Shown here one piece after another: positions 31,982-44,662 of a stretch of DNA of 64,000 bases; within the stretch, counting starts at the first letter, position 1; each line of letters opens with the position of its first letter. The stretch covers positions 2,009,063-2,073,062 of the forward strand of contig CABFPE010000040.1 in the NCBI GenBank assembly GCA_900660155.1, read 5' to 3'. A program made the position numbers and the translations under genes. The notes under the pieces were generated by a model. It did not search any database. It had not been told where the DNA came from and saw nothing but the letters and a program-made list of their open reading frames with translations. The stretch is from Hofstenia miamia (taxonomy: Eukaryota; Xenacoelomorpha; Acoela; Hofsteniidae).

Positions 31982-32155
31982 GATTTCTGATTGAAAAAAC
32001 CTTATTTGCCTGTACTTCAAGCACAAATCGTCATTATCGCACGAGCGGGCGCAACCCCATAAATGTGTCCATGAAAACTGCTTTCAATATTTCTTAACAG
32101 GCTTGGATAAAATTGTGACAAAAAGGAGAAAAATTGCCTACTTAATTAAAAGTAA
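31982..32155 (+). repeat. Dispersed repeat, copy 1
   Basis: Shares an ordered series of blocks with 54640-54810: GATTTCTGATTGAAAAAA, TGTACTTCAAGCACAA, TGTCCAT, ATATTTCTTAACAGGCTTGG and AAAGTAA at the end. About 170 bp, same orientation, strongly diverged. The family is unknown; it could be a SINE or MITE remnant. Confidence 0.55.
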
Positions 32156-35100
32156 CACTAGTAGAAATATAGTTAAAGTGCATTAGATACACCATTGCTT
32201 AACAATTAGAAATTCTTATAACAATATTGTCGTTATTAAAGAATTGTTTATTTATTATGTTAGTTATTAGATTTAACTTTTAGTACAAAAGGTACAACAC
32301 GCGTTGTATGAAATTACTTACACTGTAAAATAAATTTTAAAATACCATATCAATAAAAAAATATTAATTTTTACATACTTTGAATTAAAAGTGAAGTTTT
32401 GAACGAATGAATTGATACCGATTTTCAAGGTTTGCTAATGCATTAAAGATGAATAAAATTTTTGCCTCTGACATTTACTTTGCAATATTATTTTAACCAG
32501 AAAAAAATTGACGTTTACTTTTACATTTTGCGTTATATTTATTTAATACACATGTTCAATTTTTGAGAATTATTAAGCGTTTTAACAACTTTAACAAAAA
32601 AACTATTAAATATACTTCTGTTGAGAAAACCATCGACACTAAAATGTTTCATAAAATATTTCCTTTATATTTTCTAAATTTACAACAAAAATAATAGCAC
32701 TGAATCTTAATAGTTTATGCATGTGCTCATCTTAAAATTGTAAGCTTCATAACTTGCTCTCCAAATTTTTAGATGCTTTGAACTTGTTTACTTAATTCTT
32801 TTGTAAATTCTACACATAACATAGCTTCTGTTGGTCAAAATTATAGCAAAAAACTTCTTTAATGGCCTAGCAAGGTAATAGGAACCATATATTCATCAAC
32901 AGCTCCTAATAGTCCAAGGCTGTAAAGGCAAGCGACATATTAATATGCAGAATTGGTACTGCTCAGATCATTGTGATCGTGTCGTTGCACTAAAAATTGT
33001 TAACATAATACTAATCAACTAATTATATTCTAAGTTTTCTAAGTAAAGTATCAAAACGTGAAAATTTATGCTATTTATTATGTCAGTACAATTTAAACGT
33101 ACCCCAAAGCCCGATTACTTTAACAAAAGTAAGTTAAAAATTAATGCCGACATTATAAAATGCAAGATTTTTTCTCAAAAAGACGATAAAAATTTCCGAA
33201 ACAAAACATTAAAGTTTGCGATGATAAAATTTAACAAAGTATCCTGGTAAAAGATTTAGAAGTTGTGATAGACAAAGAATTTAATTTTTTTATTAAAATC
33301 CGCAACCGATGTAGAATCTTTATATTTCTTTGGCAGTTAGGGTTAGGGTATATTAAATCTAAAACTAAAACGATTTTCAGTAATATAAATTATCAGACCT
33401 CGCTTACTCTAAATGTTTGCACATTAGGTAATAATTTGAATGTTGATATTAAAATTGAACACAATTATAAGCCTTTAAAAAACTTAAGGAATAATTGTTC
33501 TAAAACACACATTACTGGGGCATTTCAAATATAATTAAAACATGGACACGATACTTTTAACAATAGTGTTCTCTTATTACGTAATTGTGTATATTATTTA
33601 TTTTTGCAATGTATGATGAATAGTTTACTTTTTACAGAAATTTTCATTTCCTTACAACATTGTAATTTTTTTATTGCTCATTAATTGTTTTGTTTTTCGC
33701 CATTGCATTTTTAATTTTACACTTTTCAATTGGGTTAACCTATCATTTTTTTCATAATTTGTTAGAACTAAGAATTTATTATCTAAATATTTTAAAAAAT
33801 TTCTTAACGTGCTTCATTATGTATCGACTAGTAATTTGAGTGCAAGTTGATGTCAAATTAGAAAAACAGTTGTAAATTTAAAACTTATATTGCTTCTTAC
33901 CTTCTTAGAACTTACATTAAGACCAAAATAGAGGTGTTATCCATCTGATCTCATTAACCTGTCTGACAAACAATCCCGAAATTCCAATTCACACAATAGA
34001 CAAATCTATTAATATTATAAAGTATTTTGGAAATAATTAAATGAATCTCAAAGCATAATCTAGGTCTTGTTATCAACACTAAATATTGCACAAATAACGA
34101 GCCGTACTTTGGGACCGTGTGAAACAATCTTTATTAGCAGTTTTACATCGATATTTCTAAATTGTCAATTTTGACTAGCTGGTTATTTTGTAATATTTCG
34201 TATCGTTACATAAATATTATTTGTTGTTTTGAAAAAATTGCACAAATGTAGTTCTTAGAATGGTACAGTTATTTATTTCTTCAAATTCAGATCCGGTTTG
34301 TATGACAGGTTAAATGAGATCATTAAAAATAGTTGAGAATCTTGTTTTAAACTTATATATATATACACATATATATATATAAATAATTTCGCTTTCGAAT
34401 ACATATATAAATTTCTCATTATCAATAACTAAGTTGTACTTTAAAGTATTCCGCTAGATGGCGTTCAAAATAAATACTTGGGAAACAAATATATTTCTAT
34501 TAACATTATTTGTTATCTATAGTAAAATGTTTCCAACATTAGACTCTTAAAATCAATTGGACAAAGCCGGGTAAAATGGTTCCACCCAAACCAGGGGATT
34601 TTTCTTGAAGTTTTGCATTTATGGTTCAGAACTTCAAAGCTAACCAACCGAACCTAACCGACAAAAATTATGAGCAGATTTCCCAACTCTAATTGACCCG
34701 TATTCTAATTTCTTACTCCCTTTTGACATATTGTATATGCATAGTACAGAGTAAATAGTGTTGTACATGTACATTGCAACTAAATCTGTCGAAAGGAATT
34801 GATCAACTAACTGAACAATCAGCTCCATTGACAACGCTTGCAAAATAGGAGGCATGTCACAACAATCAACAAAAAATCATACATTACTCATGTAAAATAA
34901 TTGCGCACTTTTTCATAAATCCTCTTTTTGTAAACCAAATCCCATTAAAACTTGTGAGCTCTAACTAAATATGAAAACGAGCACTGATAATAATTTTTTT
35001 CACTATAACCTGAGTTAAAATATATTTAATATTCACTTCAATCGAATACATAGCAACATCAGAGTGTATACATTTTTATCAATGGGAAAGTAGAAAAAAG

Positions 35101-36673
35101 TACCGTTAATGAAAATTTGAATTTAATATATATGATAATGATGCGATTATTAAGTTATTTCTAAACTTCACCTTTTATTTGAAAATTTGTAATTCTGATC
35201 TAACACCAACCTCAATAATGTTCTCAAATAAGAATAAACTTGTTATATGCATAGAAGTACCTTTCACCTACGTATGAATTAATTCGTCCTTGAGTTCATG
35301 ACAATTTTTTCCTTGCAAATGTCCAATGGGTTGCCAGCCCACCGAAATTAGACATAAATTTGTTATAAATCATATAATTGTAACAAAGTCTGTAATAAAT
35401 GCATGTTAAATTTAAATTATTTCACAGAAACACAGAAATGAAAGTTTTAGATTATTTAAAGAATAGCCAACAATCAATTATGAATTCCAGATGTATTTTA
35501 TCAAAATTTCACAATCGTGGTCTCCACATTCAATCCAAGCAGATACAGATTTCGTATTCTGAAAAGTTTCCTATAAAAGGCTAGGGAAAATCTTTGTGAA
35601 AAGATTTTTCGTAACCTGGACATTTTGTCTATGGATCCTTTCTTAAGTAGTACATGGATGTTAAATTCGCATTTCAAACATATATTGATTTATTTCCATT
35701 AGTATTCATTACTAAATATGCTACTGCGGAAAAATTGATGGAAAGTTTCAATCAAATTTCAATTACATTCTTAGATTAAACACAAATATACAGTTTTGAC
35801 AAAAATTTTTGAAATCTGGTTCATTTTTGTACTCGAATGAAAAGTGAAAGCCAGTTGTATATTTAAATATACATTTTGCAAAAAGCTTGCCTATAATTGT
35901 ATTCAGCAATTTTACATCCATATATAATTTACATTCACAAAATCAAACTGNAATTGAAAATAGAAAATTTCATAATTATTACAAAGAAACAAAACACAAA
36001 ATTGCTGAAGAATTAACATTAAAGAAAATAAACAAAAATAAGATCTCAAGCAAACAAATTAATACCATTCAAAGATTACATCTGTTTTAATGCTTAATTA
36101 TAACAATATTTTAGTAGTGATGGTAATTGAATTTGGTTGAAAAACGAGGGAAATAAAATTTATATAGTAAATTACATGTATTTACCACTCCCGGTGTGCA
36201 TAACAAAATAAGAAATATATATTTATGGACGCGGTGCTAAAAAATAATTTGCACACAAATAAGAATACAGCATCCTAATCTAGGTGAGACTATAATCATC
36301 AAGCAAGAAATTAAACATTAATTATTAATTATACAATCCATCATGACGTCATTAATTTAATCTATAGTGCAGGCTATAAACATCTGAAAAGTGCACTCTA
36401 TAGAAAATAATTAGTTTATGTCCATGTGTTGTACTGATCGTGATTACGAAAGTCTATGTCTTTCATGCCGCTTATACATACATATACATACATATATCTA
36501 GCCTTAAGTAAATGAAAAATGATTATTTCGTTTCATTAAAATGTCATTTCCTTAAAATTTAGTAAGGCTTTAGATACATTTATCACACTTTTTTTGCTTA
36601 CGAATTTTTTAAATCTGACATATAATATTTATGGGGGAAAGTCTTTTTATAATTNACATATATAGAATTACAA

Positions 36674-36710
<37 letters not shown>

Positions 36711-37790
36711 GGGTTTAACGAATATCAACTTTCAGGGAGGGAGCTAAGGGAAAATTATAGTAAATATGCATTTAAAAAAAGTGAAATTGTTTACAATATG
36801 AATTCAACTAGTTATAGACTTCGTTATCCCAGTATTTTTCGGGACTTAAGATTTAAAAAGACTGCTGAGGTTGATAACCACTATGTAAATTGTTGTATTT
36901 TATTACAATAAATTTGGAGTGCAGCTTTACAACTATGTTGAGCCCTTTAATGCCCAAACACAAATGCATTTATTCAATAATTATAAAAGATGTACTAAGT
37001 AGTGCTAAGAGGTGTATCTAAAACATCTCAGTAAAAAAATCGATGGTATTCTGTAATCTTGTGTGAATTGCAATATGTGTCATATGTAGCACATTGAACA
37101 TTTAAGGTTAAAAAATTATTAGAAAAGTTTTTTGAAATCAAAATTTCATTAAATGTAAGAAAATCTACACTTGATTTAAATTTTCATTAAAAATACATTG
37201 AAAATTTGCAAAATATTTGTGGCTTGTGTTGCAACATTGCTACTACTAATGCCTGATGTTCCAAATATGGCACACGTAGTTTTGACAGTGTGTATACAAA
37301 GTGCAACTGAGAAAATTCAATTAATGCTGCTAGTCTTTTTCTATTAGTAGTAATATTTGTATAAAGCACATATTTATATTGTCTGACTCACAATGATGAG
37401 TAAGATACGCATATAGCAAAGACATGCATCAATTGTGTTCATGCATATGTTATTGAGTTCAATTGCGTGTATCTGACTTGTATTTTGGCTTACTTATGAT
37501 AAATGGCAGCACCACATGCTCAAAAAAGAAACACTAGCTATTAAGCAAATAAAAATATTGGGTTTAAGAAAGTCAGGGAGTGCCTTAAAATTCATGTGCC
37601 ATACATTGCACACCAGGCATTTAAAGGTTAGCAACATTTTAGCAGTGTGAAGAAATGTTGAATTGCGATTTAAGATGAAAGTGAAGTAGTCTCGTAGGTA
37701 ATAAGAGAGAATCTATCTCTGACGTTATTAAGCCTGTGATCTAATTAACTAAACCATTATTATGATACCTAAATATATAAATAAGTTGTT
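32156..37790. other. AT-rich gene-free stretch
   Basis: No coding region is supported. Contents seen: two and a half TTAGGG-like units at 33338-33350 (GTTAGGGTTAGGG), TA/CA microsatellites at about 34353-34381 and 36677-36707, ambiguous bases at 35951 and 36655, and CGCTAGATGGCG at 34452-34463. The open frames at 33265-33534 and 31664-31900 show no similarity and no codon pattern. Confidence 0.4.
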
Positions 37791-37864
37791 AAAAACATTA
37801 GTAAATCATATTAGTGTGTATCTGTATTCTTGTTTATGTAAATTTTGGCAAATTTGCTTATAAC

Positions 37865-37957
37865 GGTGTCGAATTACCTACACCTACCCCAAGGCGTCTT
37901 CCAGGCTTGCTTGAGGATGTAGGACAAAATCAAAAAATGCAGAAAATGTTCTGGTAA
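37865..37957 (+). other. Orphan coding-like patch
   Basis: In a gene desert a plus-strand frame reads GVELPTPTPRRLPGLLEDVG, then QNQKMQKMFW and a stop. The base composition (CCTACACCTACCCCAAGGCG) is far from the surroundings and the residue mix looks like real protein. CTG|GTAAAT overlaps the stop and could instead be a splice donor. No family is recognised; it may be a lone exon or a transposon scrap. Confidence 0.2.
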
Positions 37958-38040
37958 ATAGTTTTTTCTTTCATCTTTATTACAAAATGTTGTTCACATA
38001 CATTTTATGATACAGAGACTTGAAATATTTGGTCCCGCAA

Positions 38041-38091
<51 letters not shown>

Positions 38092-39642
38092 AATATATAA
38101 GCATATTTATATAAACATATTATCATTATTATTATTTATGCTTATATTGTTCCCTCAGCCTTGTCACTGCAGAAAAAAACCATTGAGGTTGCAAAGTTTG
38201 AAGATAAACCGTATTCATTCCCTTCAGATTGCATTCCGCAGGAGACAGTCAGCAAAAAAAGAATAATTAAATAAGAAACAGAAGAGGCCTAAATTGATAT
38301 TGTTGTAAAACATACATAATACATTTCTGACTTCAGTTTAAACCAATTGCAGAACCTGATCGAATTTGTAAAACGTTATCGTGCGTGTTAACATAAATTC
38401 ACCGATTAATGGTTACAATTAGATTTAGATGGAGAATGAAATCTAGAGTAAAATCTTATAACAAGGATTTACCACGATTTTGAGACTTGTTAATATCAAA
38501 GCATTTCGAATTCTAAGAAAAACTAATCGCATTGAATCATAAAATCACACGCGTAATTCAATTTACTTAGTTATATTGAGCTGATGCGCAATCGCGAATT
38601 CAGGGAGACAGAACAGAAAGTAAACTACTATGTTTAAACAGATATAGCTTAGTTAAATATAGCTTATTTATATGAATATAAGATAAACTAGTAAACCATT
38701 ACCAATGTTATTAATGTGTGAATAAGTAAATATTGCTAAGTCATTCTGTCCCATTAAAAACTTAATGTGCATAGTCAGATCGATTGTGAAATTTCGACTA
38801 TTTTAATTTATAACCACTTAAACTAAATTAGTATTAGTCGTATACTAAACGTTATAATTTAATTGACTGTTGCACAGCTGTGCTTTGTACAGAAATATTA
38901 ATAAATATAGCAACGCCATCTACTGAAGAGCTTACGTAAATTTATATCTCGTAAATTGCGTCATTTCCTAGCCTATTCTTAAAGGGCACAGCCGGCGCAA
39001 AATACAACCCAATAATTTCGGATACTAGCATACTTTAATGGTGAGTAATTTATATCGCATAGTGTATTAGATGCCCGTTTATTTTTAACTACTAAATATT
39101 TATATAAATTTGTTACGCAACATTACGTCATTTCACATAATAATTGTACAATATGGAATTTTTGTGCATGGAATAGAGGGTTGGGCTTAATGATACAAAC
39201 CTAAATTTGCGTAAATAGACAAATTTCTATTGAGTAAATTTCATAAGAAAATTCAGAACAAATTTGCACTAGTTTGCACAAGTGCAAACTTGTTCGTTAA
39301 TTTAATCTGAGTATTGCTTATGGGTAACATTATTTTTAAGTTTAATGCTATATAATGTAGTTTAAGTACATTCCAAAAAGTTTTAGACCTTAACTGATAG
39401 TAAACTTTGTCATATACATGTAATTGTATCAACGAAATTTGCTGATCAATGTATAATGCACGTATAAACCAATTCTGAAGAAGCATGTTGTGTGCAATAC
39501 AGAATTGAGGCAGCAAATTGTTGAATATTTTAAAACATCCAATGAGTTGTTCAAAGAAAATTAGGAAATCTTAATAATTTCTTAGAAAAACTTGAATGCA
39601 CTGGCAAGAAATTTGCCAGATTACAAGATAACATCCCACAAA
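37958..39642. other. AT-rich gene-free stretch with TA microsatellite
   Basis: A long TA run lies at 38043-38089. CGCCATCTACTG at 38914-38925 and ACAGCCGGCGCA near 38988 are short motifs that recur at 42.04 and 42.31 kb. No gene is seen. Confidence 0.4.
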
Positions 39643-39714
39643 AAGATTATTCGTATAACATGTACTATATATATATATATATATATATATAGTACATGTT
39701 ATACGAATAATCTT
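39643..39714. repeat. Perfect 72-bp palindrome with TA core
   Basis: The left arm AAGATTATTCGTATAACATG, then TAC, is followed by (TA)n and then the exact inverse GTACATGTTATACGAATAATCTT-type arm, 23 unique bases on each side, with no mismatch. It could form a cruciform. Flanks do not continue the symmetry. Confidence 0.9.
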
Positions 39715-42475
39715 ATTTCTGAAGATTGCTTTTCTTAACTACTTTTTGTTAAGCAATTAACAATTGAATATTAGCAAACTCTTCTGTTACTAGAAAAATA
39801 TTTTTTGGTGTATTTGGAAGGGTCTAAAGCATAAATTACAAATTTATTAAACAAAAAATATATTATAGAATTTCTCTATTTCGGAACGATATAGGAGGAA
39901 CAGTTGAAAAGGGAATTCATAGTATGGGTGTTCCTTAAATTTGTTTAATATGCAAGAGATTTGAGTGCCACACATGTAGTTTTACACTTATAATGAAAAA
40001 TTGTAATAACTTAGAAATTTTAGGATGTGGGGAACTTAGGCCAAAAATATAAACTCCAAACCAAACGTCGTAGTCTGCGATACAACCGTATGGTATATGA
40101 TCAACCACATGTAAAATTTCGATGACAGTTTAATTTCTATGAATTGTTCCTTAAACTATTAAAATCTAACCGTATATCTTTCAAAGACAGCTAATCCTTA
40201 ATAGAATTTAAGGGGCTGCTAAATTCTATCAATAAGCTATCATTGGAATATGCAAGTTTTTCACTGTTAATCTAATTAAATCCAAATGATTATTTGGTTC
40301 TTAGGAATCTCAATTAATGGTTTTTAAGCATTAATCAGTCTGATGAACAACATCTATTGCTACTAGATTTACTTAAACATCCACGCATTATACCTTCTGA
40401 TAAAGACTGCACTCAAGGATGGATGGTTTGAAAAATATCTTCGAGTATATTATGTTGACTGATTCATGTAAAATTCAAAATTATATTTTACATATTAAAG
40501 AATATATGGATGACCTCATACGTTTAAGACATGTGGTCTGCTAGGAAACGTATTTTTGTTTAGTCACATGTGTTGTTAACCCGGAAATAGATGTGTGACA
40601 CTCTGCTGGGAAAAACTAATTTTGCGCAAAAAACAACGATTTTACTTTTTTTGAGGAGTTTAATTTACAATCGCATAGTGACTCCAGCGGATCCTTTAGT
40701 TAGTGACGGAAACAGCAAAGTCTAATTCAATCGATGAAGGATTCTAAAGCACATTTGTGATCTGTTTCCTAAAACAAAATGAAGTCATCATTTGAGAACA
40801 TCGCATCTGTTTATTGCTAGAAGCTTTGCTCAAACAGTTAATCTGAGATGCTTCGTTATCGATTGCGACACGTTGATTGCAAATAATCACAAACATTTTT
40901 TAGGGCAACTCAAGATAAATTAGCCCATTGGCTTAAATCCAATACTCGCGAGCCAGATGTACATCATTGCCAAAAATTCCAAAATTTGGATGTAGTAGGT
41001 GCATATCTCCTCTATATAAAAAAATATACAATTCACAATTTAAAAATTCAATTGATTAGAAATTGAGGGCAAGTATACAATACATCAGTTACATCAATGC
41101 TTTACAATTGGTTATTGTTTTAAAATGATGTGATAGCTCATTCTAATGTTCTTATAGCAAATCATCGCAAAGGTCAGAACTTTCTAGTGAACTTTAAAAA
41201 TTTTAAACTGAATAGACATTCAGATGTTGTCGAGAGACTTAAAAACTTTTTAAACACATGTCGAAATGCCCCTCTAAATATGACAGATATATTCTGTCGT
41301 CCAAAGAGAAGAAACACACCTCTTATTTCGTCTCACAGATTTTTAATGTGATTAACCTTAAATTGAATAGTGATCATTTAAAAGAACAAAACTTTTCCAC
41401 ATTTTCCAAAAATTTTTCTCTAAGCCCAAGAGCTCTCCTTTAGTTCAATAATTGTTGAATAACTAAAATTCCTGATCGATCACAAGAACATGGACGGAAC
41501 ATTTCACATGTGCATACGAATTTCCGATTTCCAATTGTTTTCTACTAAATTTTATTTGATTACAGAATTAATTTAGTAATAATCGGCAGTCGGTTTTTTA
41601 CCTACTCAAGCAACACCCTAATTCCTGTGATTCCATATTTATTTATTATTTAGTTAGTTAAAACAATTCATATTGATTTTTATAAGTACACATAATAGGT
41701 ATCCGCCTCATATTAAATTTTACTCTGTGCTCGTTTGTTTCAATAATTCTAGTTTACCTTTGGAATTAAAAAGGCAGTCGTGAGAAAGTCCCGCTTTAAA
41801 GATAAAAGTAAGACATTTCTGTTACGCTTTAAAGATAAAAGCACGGCATTTCTATTACGCAATGTTGTGCAATAATTTCCCAGAAGAGAAGAATAGAATG
41901 TAATGCATTTAATTTGCTATTGGTTAAATGAGACGAATTCGTTTTTGATAAAAAGTGAAGCAGTATAGAAATTTAATGCACTGCAAATATCCACTGAATG
42001 AAAAGTTCAATACTCTAAAATTAAATTCAAGAATAAAACCTCAGCCATCTACTGGAATACATCATTAATAACCTGTGACGCAGTTAGGAATTTTCTGTAA
42101 AACATACCTATCAATAATGGGAAATTCCTAAATATTTAGTCAAAGGTCAATTCAGATGATTTTTTGCAGAATATTATTTTTACTAATACATAGAAAAAAC
42201 ATTATTCGAGTGGCCGAAGTTAGGCTGAAATTGTATGGCAATGGGGATGTAGCCCCTTTTTCTATATTCTTGTCATTAACTAGTTAACAATTGCCAATTA
42301 GCCTTTAGACACAGCCGGCGCATTGATTAAAGTAAAGTAACTATTGAAGACAATTCATCATAACATTAAAGAACAATGATACCTTAAAAGAGTTATGTAA
42401 ATTTAAGTTACATTGCCGCAATATCTCAGCCATAGCATTGGAACTATGTGTTAAGACTTGCTAACCTATCGATTC
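39715..42475. other. AT-rich gene-free stretch
   Basis: No recognised gene. The open frames around 41130-41443 overlap in two frames and have no similarity. It contains the tandem repeat at 41792-41857. Confidence 0.4.
41792..41857. repeat. Two tandem copies of a 33-bp unit
   Basis: CGCTTTAAAGATAAAAG...ACATTTCTGTTA at 41792-41824 is followed directly by a copy with about four differences at 41825-41857. Confidence 0.85.
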
Positions 42476-42625
42476 TAGAATTCTGCTGGACTAGAATTTT
42501 ATTTCTCCAAGTCCCACAGCATAACTTATATTTTGACAAATTTAATTATAATATTCTAGTCCCAGTACCACTGAAATATTTTGTCCGACGTCCCCGTCCT
42601 ATGGAACAGTCATTACGCATATCTC
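42476..42625 (-). mobile_element. hAT-like MITE fragment (family of 44.3 kb)
   Basis: TAGAATTCTGCTGGACTAG at the left edge resembles the terminal repeat of the 44316-44652 element, and inside stand AAGTCCCACAG, CTAGTCCCAGTACCACTG and CGACGTCCCCGTCC, the inverse of that family's GGGACTGGGACC-type core. The other end is not found. Confidence 0.4.
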
Positions 42626-44186
42626 TAATGGATTCCTGCCATGTTTCAGAAATGTATGCTATTCAAAAAACGTTTCAACTTGTTTTTCTATAAACGCATT
42701 TGATTGCTAAGGAATTTGTACAAAATGTGCCGTAATTAAAGATAAAGTCAATTAATAAAAATGACTGCTTCACTCAGAATGGCGTACTTAGTTGGTGTGC
42801 TCAGATTTTATCATCTGATAGAATCCATTTTTTTAATCAGTTGATAAACCCCCAATATGTGAACATTCTAACTTGCTTGCTTCACGTATTCAAAACCAAA
42901 ACCCAAATTATTTACGTTGAAATATTTCAACTTGTTCACATATGCTGTTTCCTTCTGCTGTCAATCAAGGATAATTGGAAGTTAGCAAATTGCTCCCAGA
43001 TACTTTGTCATCTGTCAAAAATATACTGAAAAAATGAATGCAAGGCCTACTGCAAAGTAGGCCTTGATGAATGTCAACAAGAATAATTATGTTTTTTATT
43101 AAGGACAAACTGTTTTTCCAAATTTTCAAGCAATTTTCTCCAAGCCTATTATGCAATTTTGAACTCTTGGGGTATGGTCACAACTATTTTTGAATATTCT
43201 GTTAGAAATTTGTACAAAAGTGTATTGCTGCAGCTGAAGTGCTTCAAAAGATTCACGATTTTTCATTAAAAATTGCAATTTTTAAAAAAGATTTAATTAA
43301 AATCAAGTAATCAAGGCGTTTAAAACTCATGTCATAAAAAACTAGACTCAACTAATCTGTTTCTGTAAATATACTACCTAAGTCCCGTCAGGGCCTTGTC
43401 AGAATTCGTCTCTATCCAGTAATGCTTACAGATTATGGATAGCTAAATGAATTTTTGAGATTTAAGTGTTTAAGTTGTTTTAAAGATCCTAAAAAAATTA
43501 AAAATTTCTCGGCAGTTTAAGTTTTATATTTGCCTTATCAAACTGTGTTGACGAAATGACAACCAATCAAATAATTTAATTCTTAATTCTAGAAAGGAAT
43601 AAAACGCTTTGCAAATGTTAACAAAACCCCTGTTATTTTGTGCATGCTAGGAACTGTCATGTATGATATATTTGAATACGTCGCTTCTGGTGCCTCTATT
43701 AATCTCTGAGTCAAAAATTTTATTTTAATATTGAATGACCTTATTTCTCTACTTATCGTTAATTAATATGAATTATTGATTTCTTTTTTATTTGATAAGT
43801 TGTAATGCATTCCCTTTGATATTCATTGTTAAGAATTTGATGTTGGTTTTATATATTCTACAAATCAACCATTTATTGCGTTTGCTATATGAAGAGAATT
43901 TTCAGGGATCTATCATGTTCCAAACTAAAAAAAATGCCTAATGCGTATAAATAAATTCCTTTCTGTTGGAAATTTGAATTTTTAAAGACTAAACTTATTT
44001 CTAGACTTTAATCATTGGCGTCGATTAATTTTGTTGATGGCACATATAATTGTATATTAATCAAAACTTAATACAAAAACATGAAAATAATGAAAAATAC
44101 GTTCAATATATATATATATAATAGTAGTGTTTAATCACATAATAAGTAAAATTTAGCTTTGAGTTGTTTTAATAAACTCTTTTTTT
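42626..44186. other. AT-rich gene-free stretch
   Basis: Besides the hairpin at 43041-43066 and a short TA run at 44107-44121, nothing is recognised. Confidence 0.4.
43041..43066. other. Perfect 11-bp stem hairpin with GCAA loop
   Basis: CAAGGCCTACT, loop GCAA, AGTAGGCCTTG. It stands out for G+C content in an AT-rich surrounding. No gene context explains it. Confidence 0.7.
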
Positions 44187-44262
44187 AATGAAAGTGAGGA
44201 AGTTAAATTTTAAGGAACTTAAATAATGAAAGTGAGGAAGTTAAATTTTAAGGAACTTAAAT
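44187..44262. repeat. Two identical tandem copies of a 38-bp unit
   Basis: AATGAAAGTGAGGAAGTTAA, then ATTTTAAGGAACTTAAAT, occurs twice without a difference (44187-44224 and 44225-44262); a very recent duplication or a sequencing or assembly slip. Confidence 0.9.
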
Positions 44263-44315
44263 AACTGAGGGATACATATTGCTTGAATATTGCAAAAAAA
44301 TATTGTAGCCTTCAC

Positions 44316-44652
44316 TAGAGTTCTGCAAGACAGTTCTGTCTCGTTACTGGGAATGTGACAAAAGCAAAATACGGAACGTAATCAGTGCGGGATCGTTACG
44401 GGACCGAGATCAATTTGATTCATAATGGGCTATTATGTTATATTTACTATTATATTCAATCTGCTTAACTAAACTAGGTCTGTAGTATTTCAGAATTTAA
44501 CATGTTTAATATATGCATATAATTTTCAAACGTTTAATCTCAGTATGGGATAGGTACCACCGAACTGTACCGAGACCGAAACTGAAAAATTGAACACAAG
44601 TCGTAACAAGTACGGGACTGGGGCCAAAAATGTGTTGTCATGCAGTTCTTTA
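44316..44652 (+). mobile_element. hAT-like MITE, 337 bp
   Basis: The left end TAGAGTTCTGCAAGACA and the inverse of the right end, TAAAGAACTGCATGACA, form terminal repeats. Flanks are GCCTTCAC (44308-44315) and GCATTCAC (44653-44660), an 8-bp target duplication with one mismatch, as hAT transposons make. The interior has degenerate GGGACCGAGATC, ACCGAGACCGAAACTG and GGGACTGGGGCC motifs and no coding capacity. Confidence 0.7.
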
Positions 44653-44662
44653 GCATTCACAA

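Noticed and set aside
33338-33350. GTTAGGGTTAGGG, interstitial telomere repeat
   Set aside because: Only two units; within chance for a 64-kb window, especially with MITE-borne copies nearby.
41130-41443. Two overlapping plus-strand frames
   Set aside because: No similarity, overlapping in different frames, chance length for this composition.
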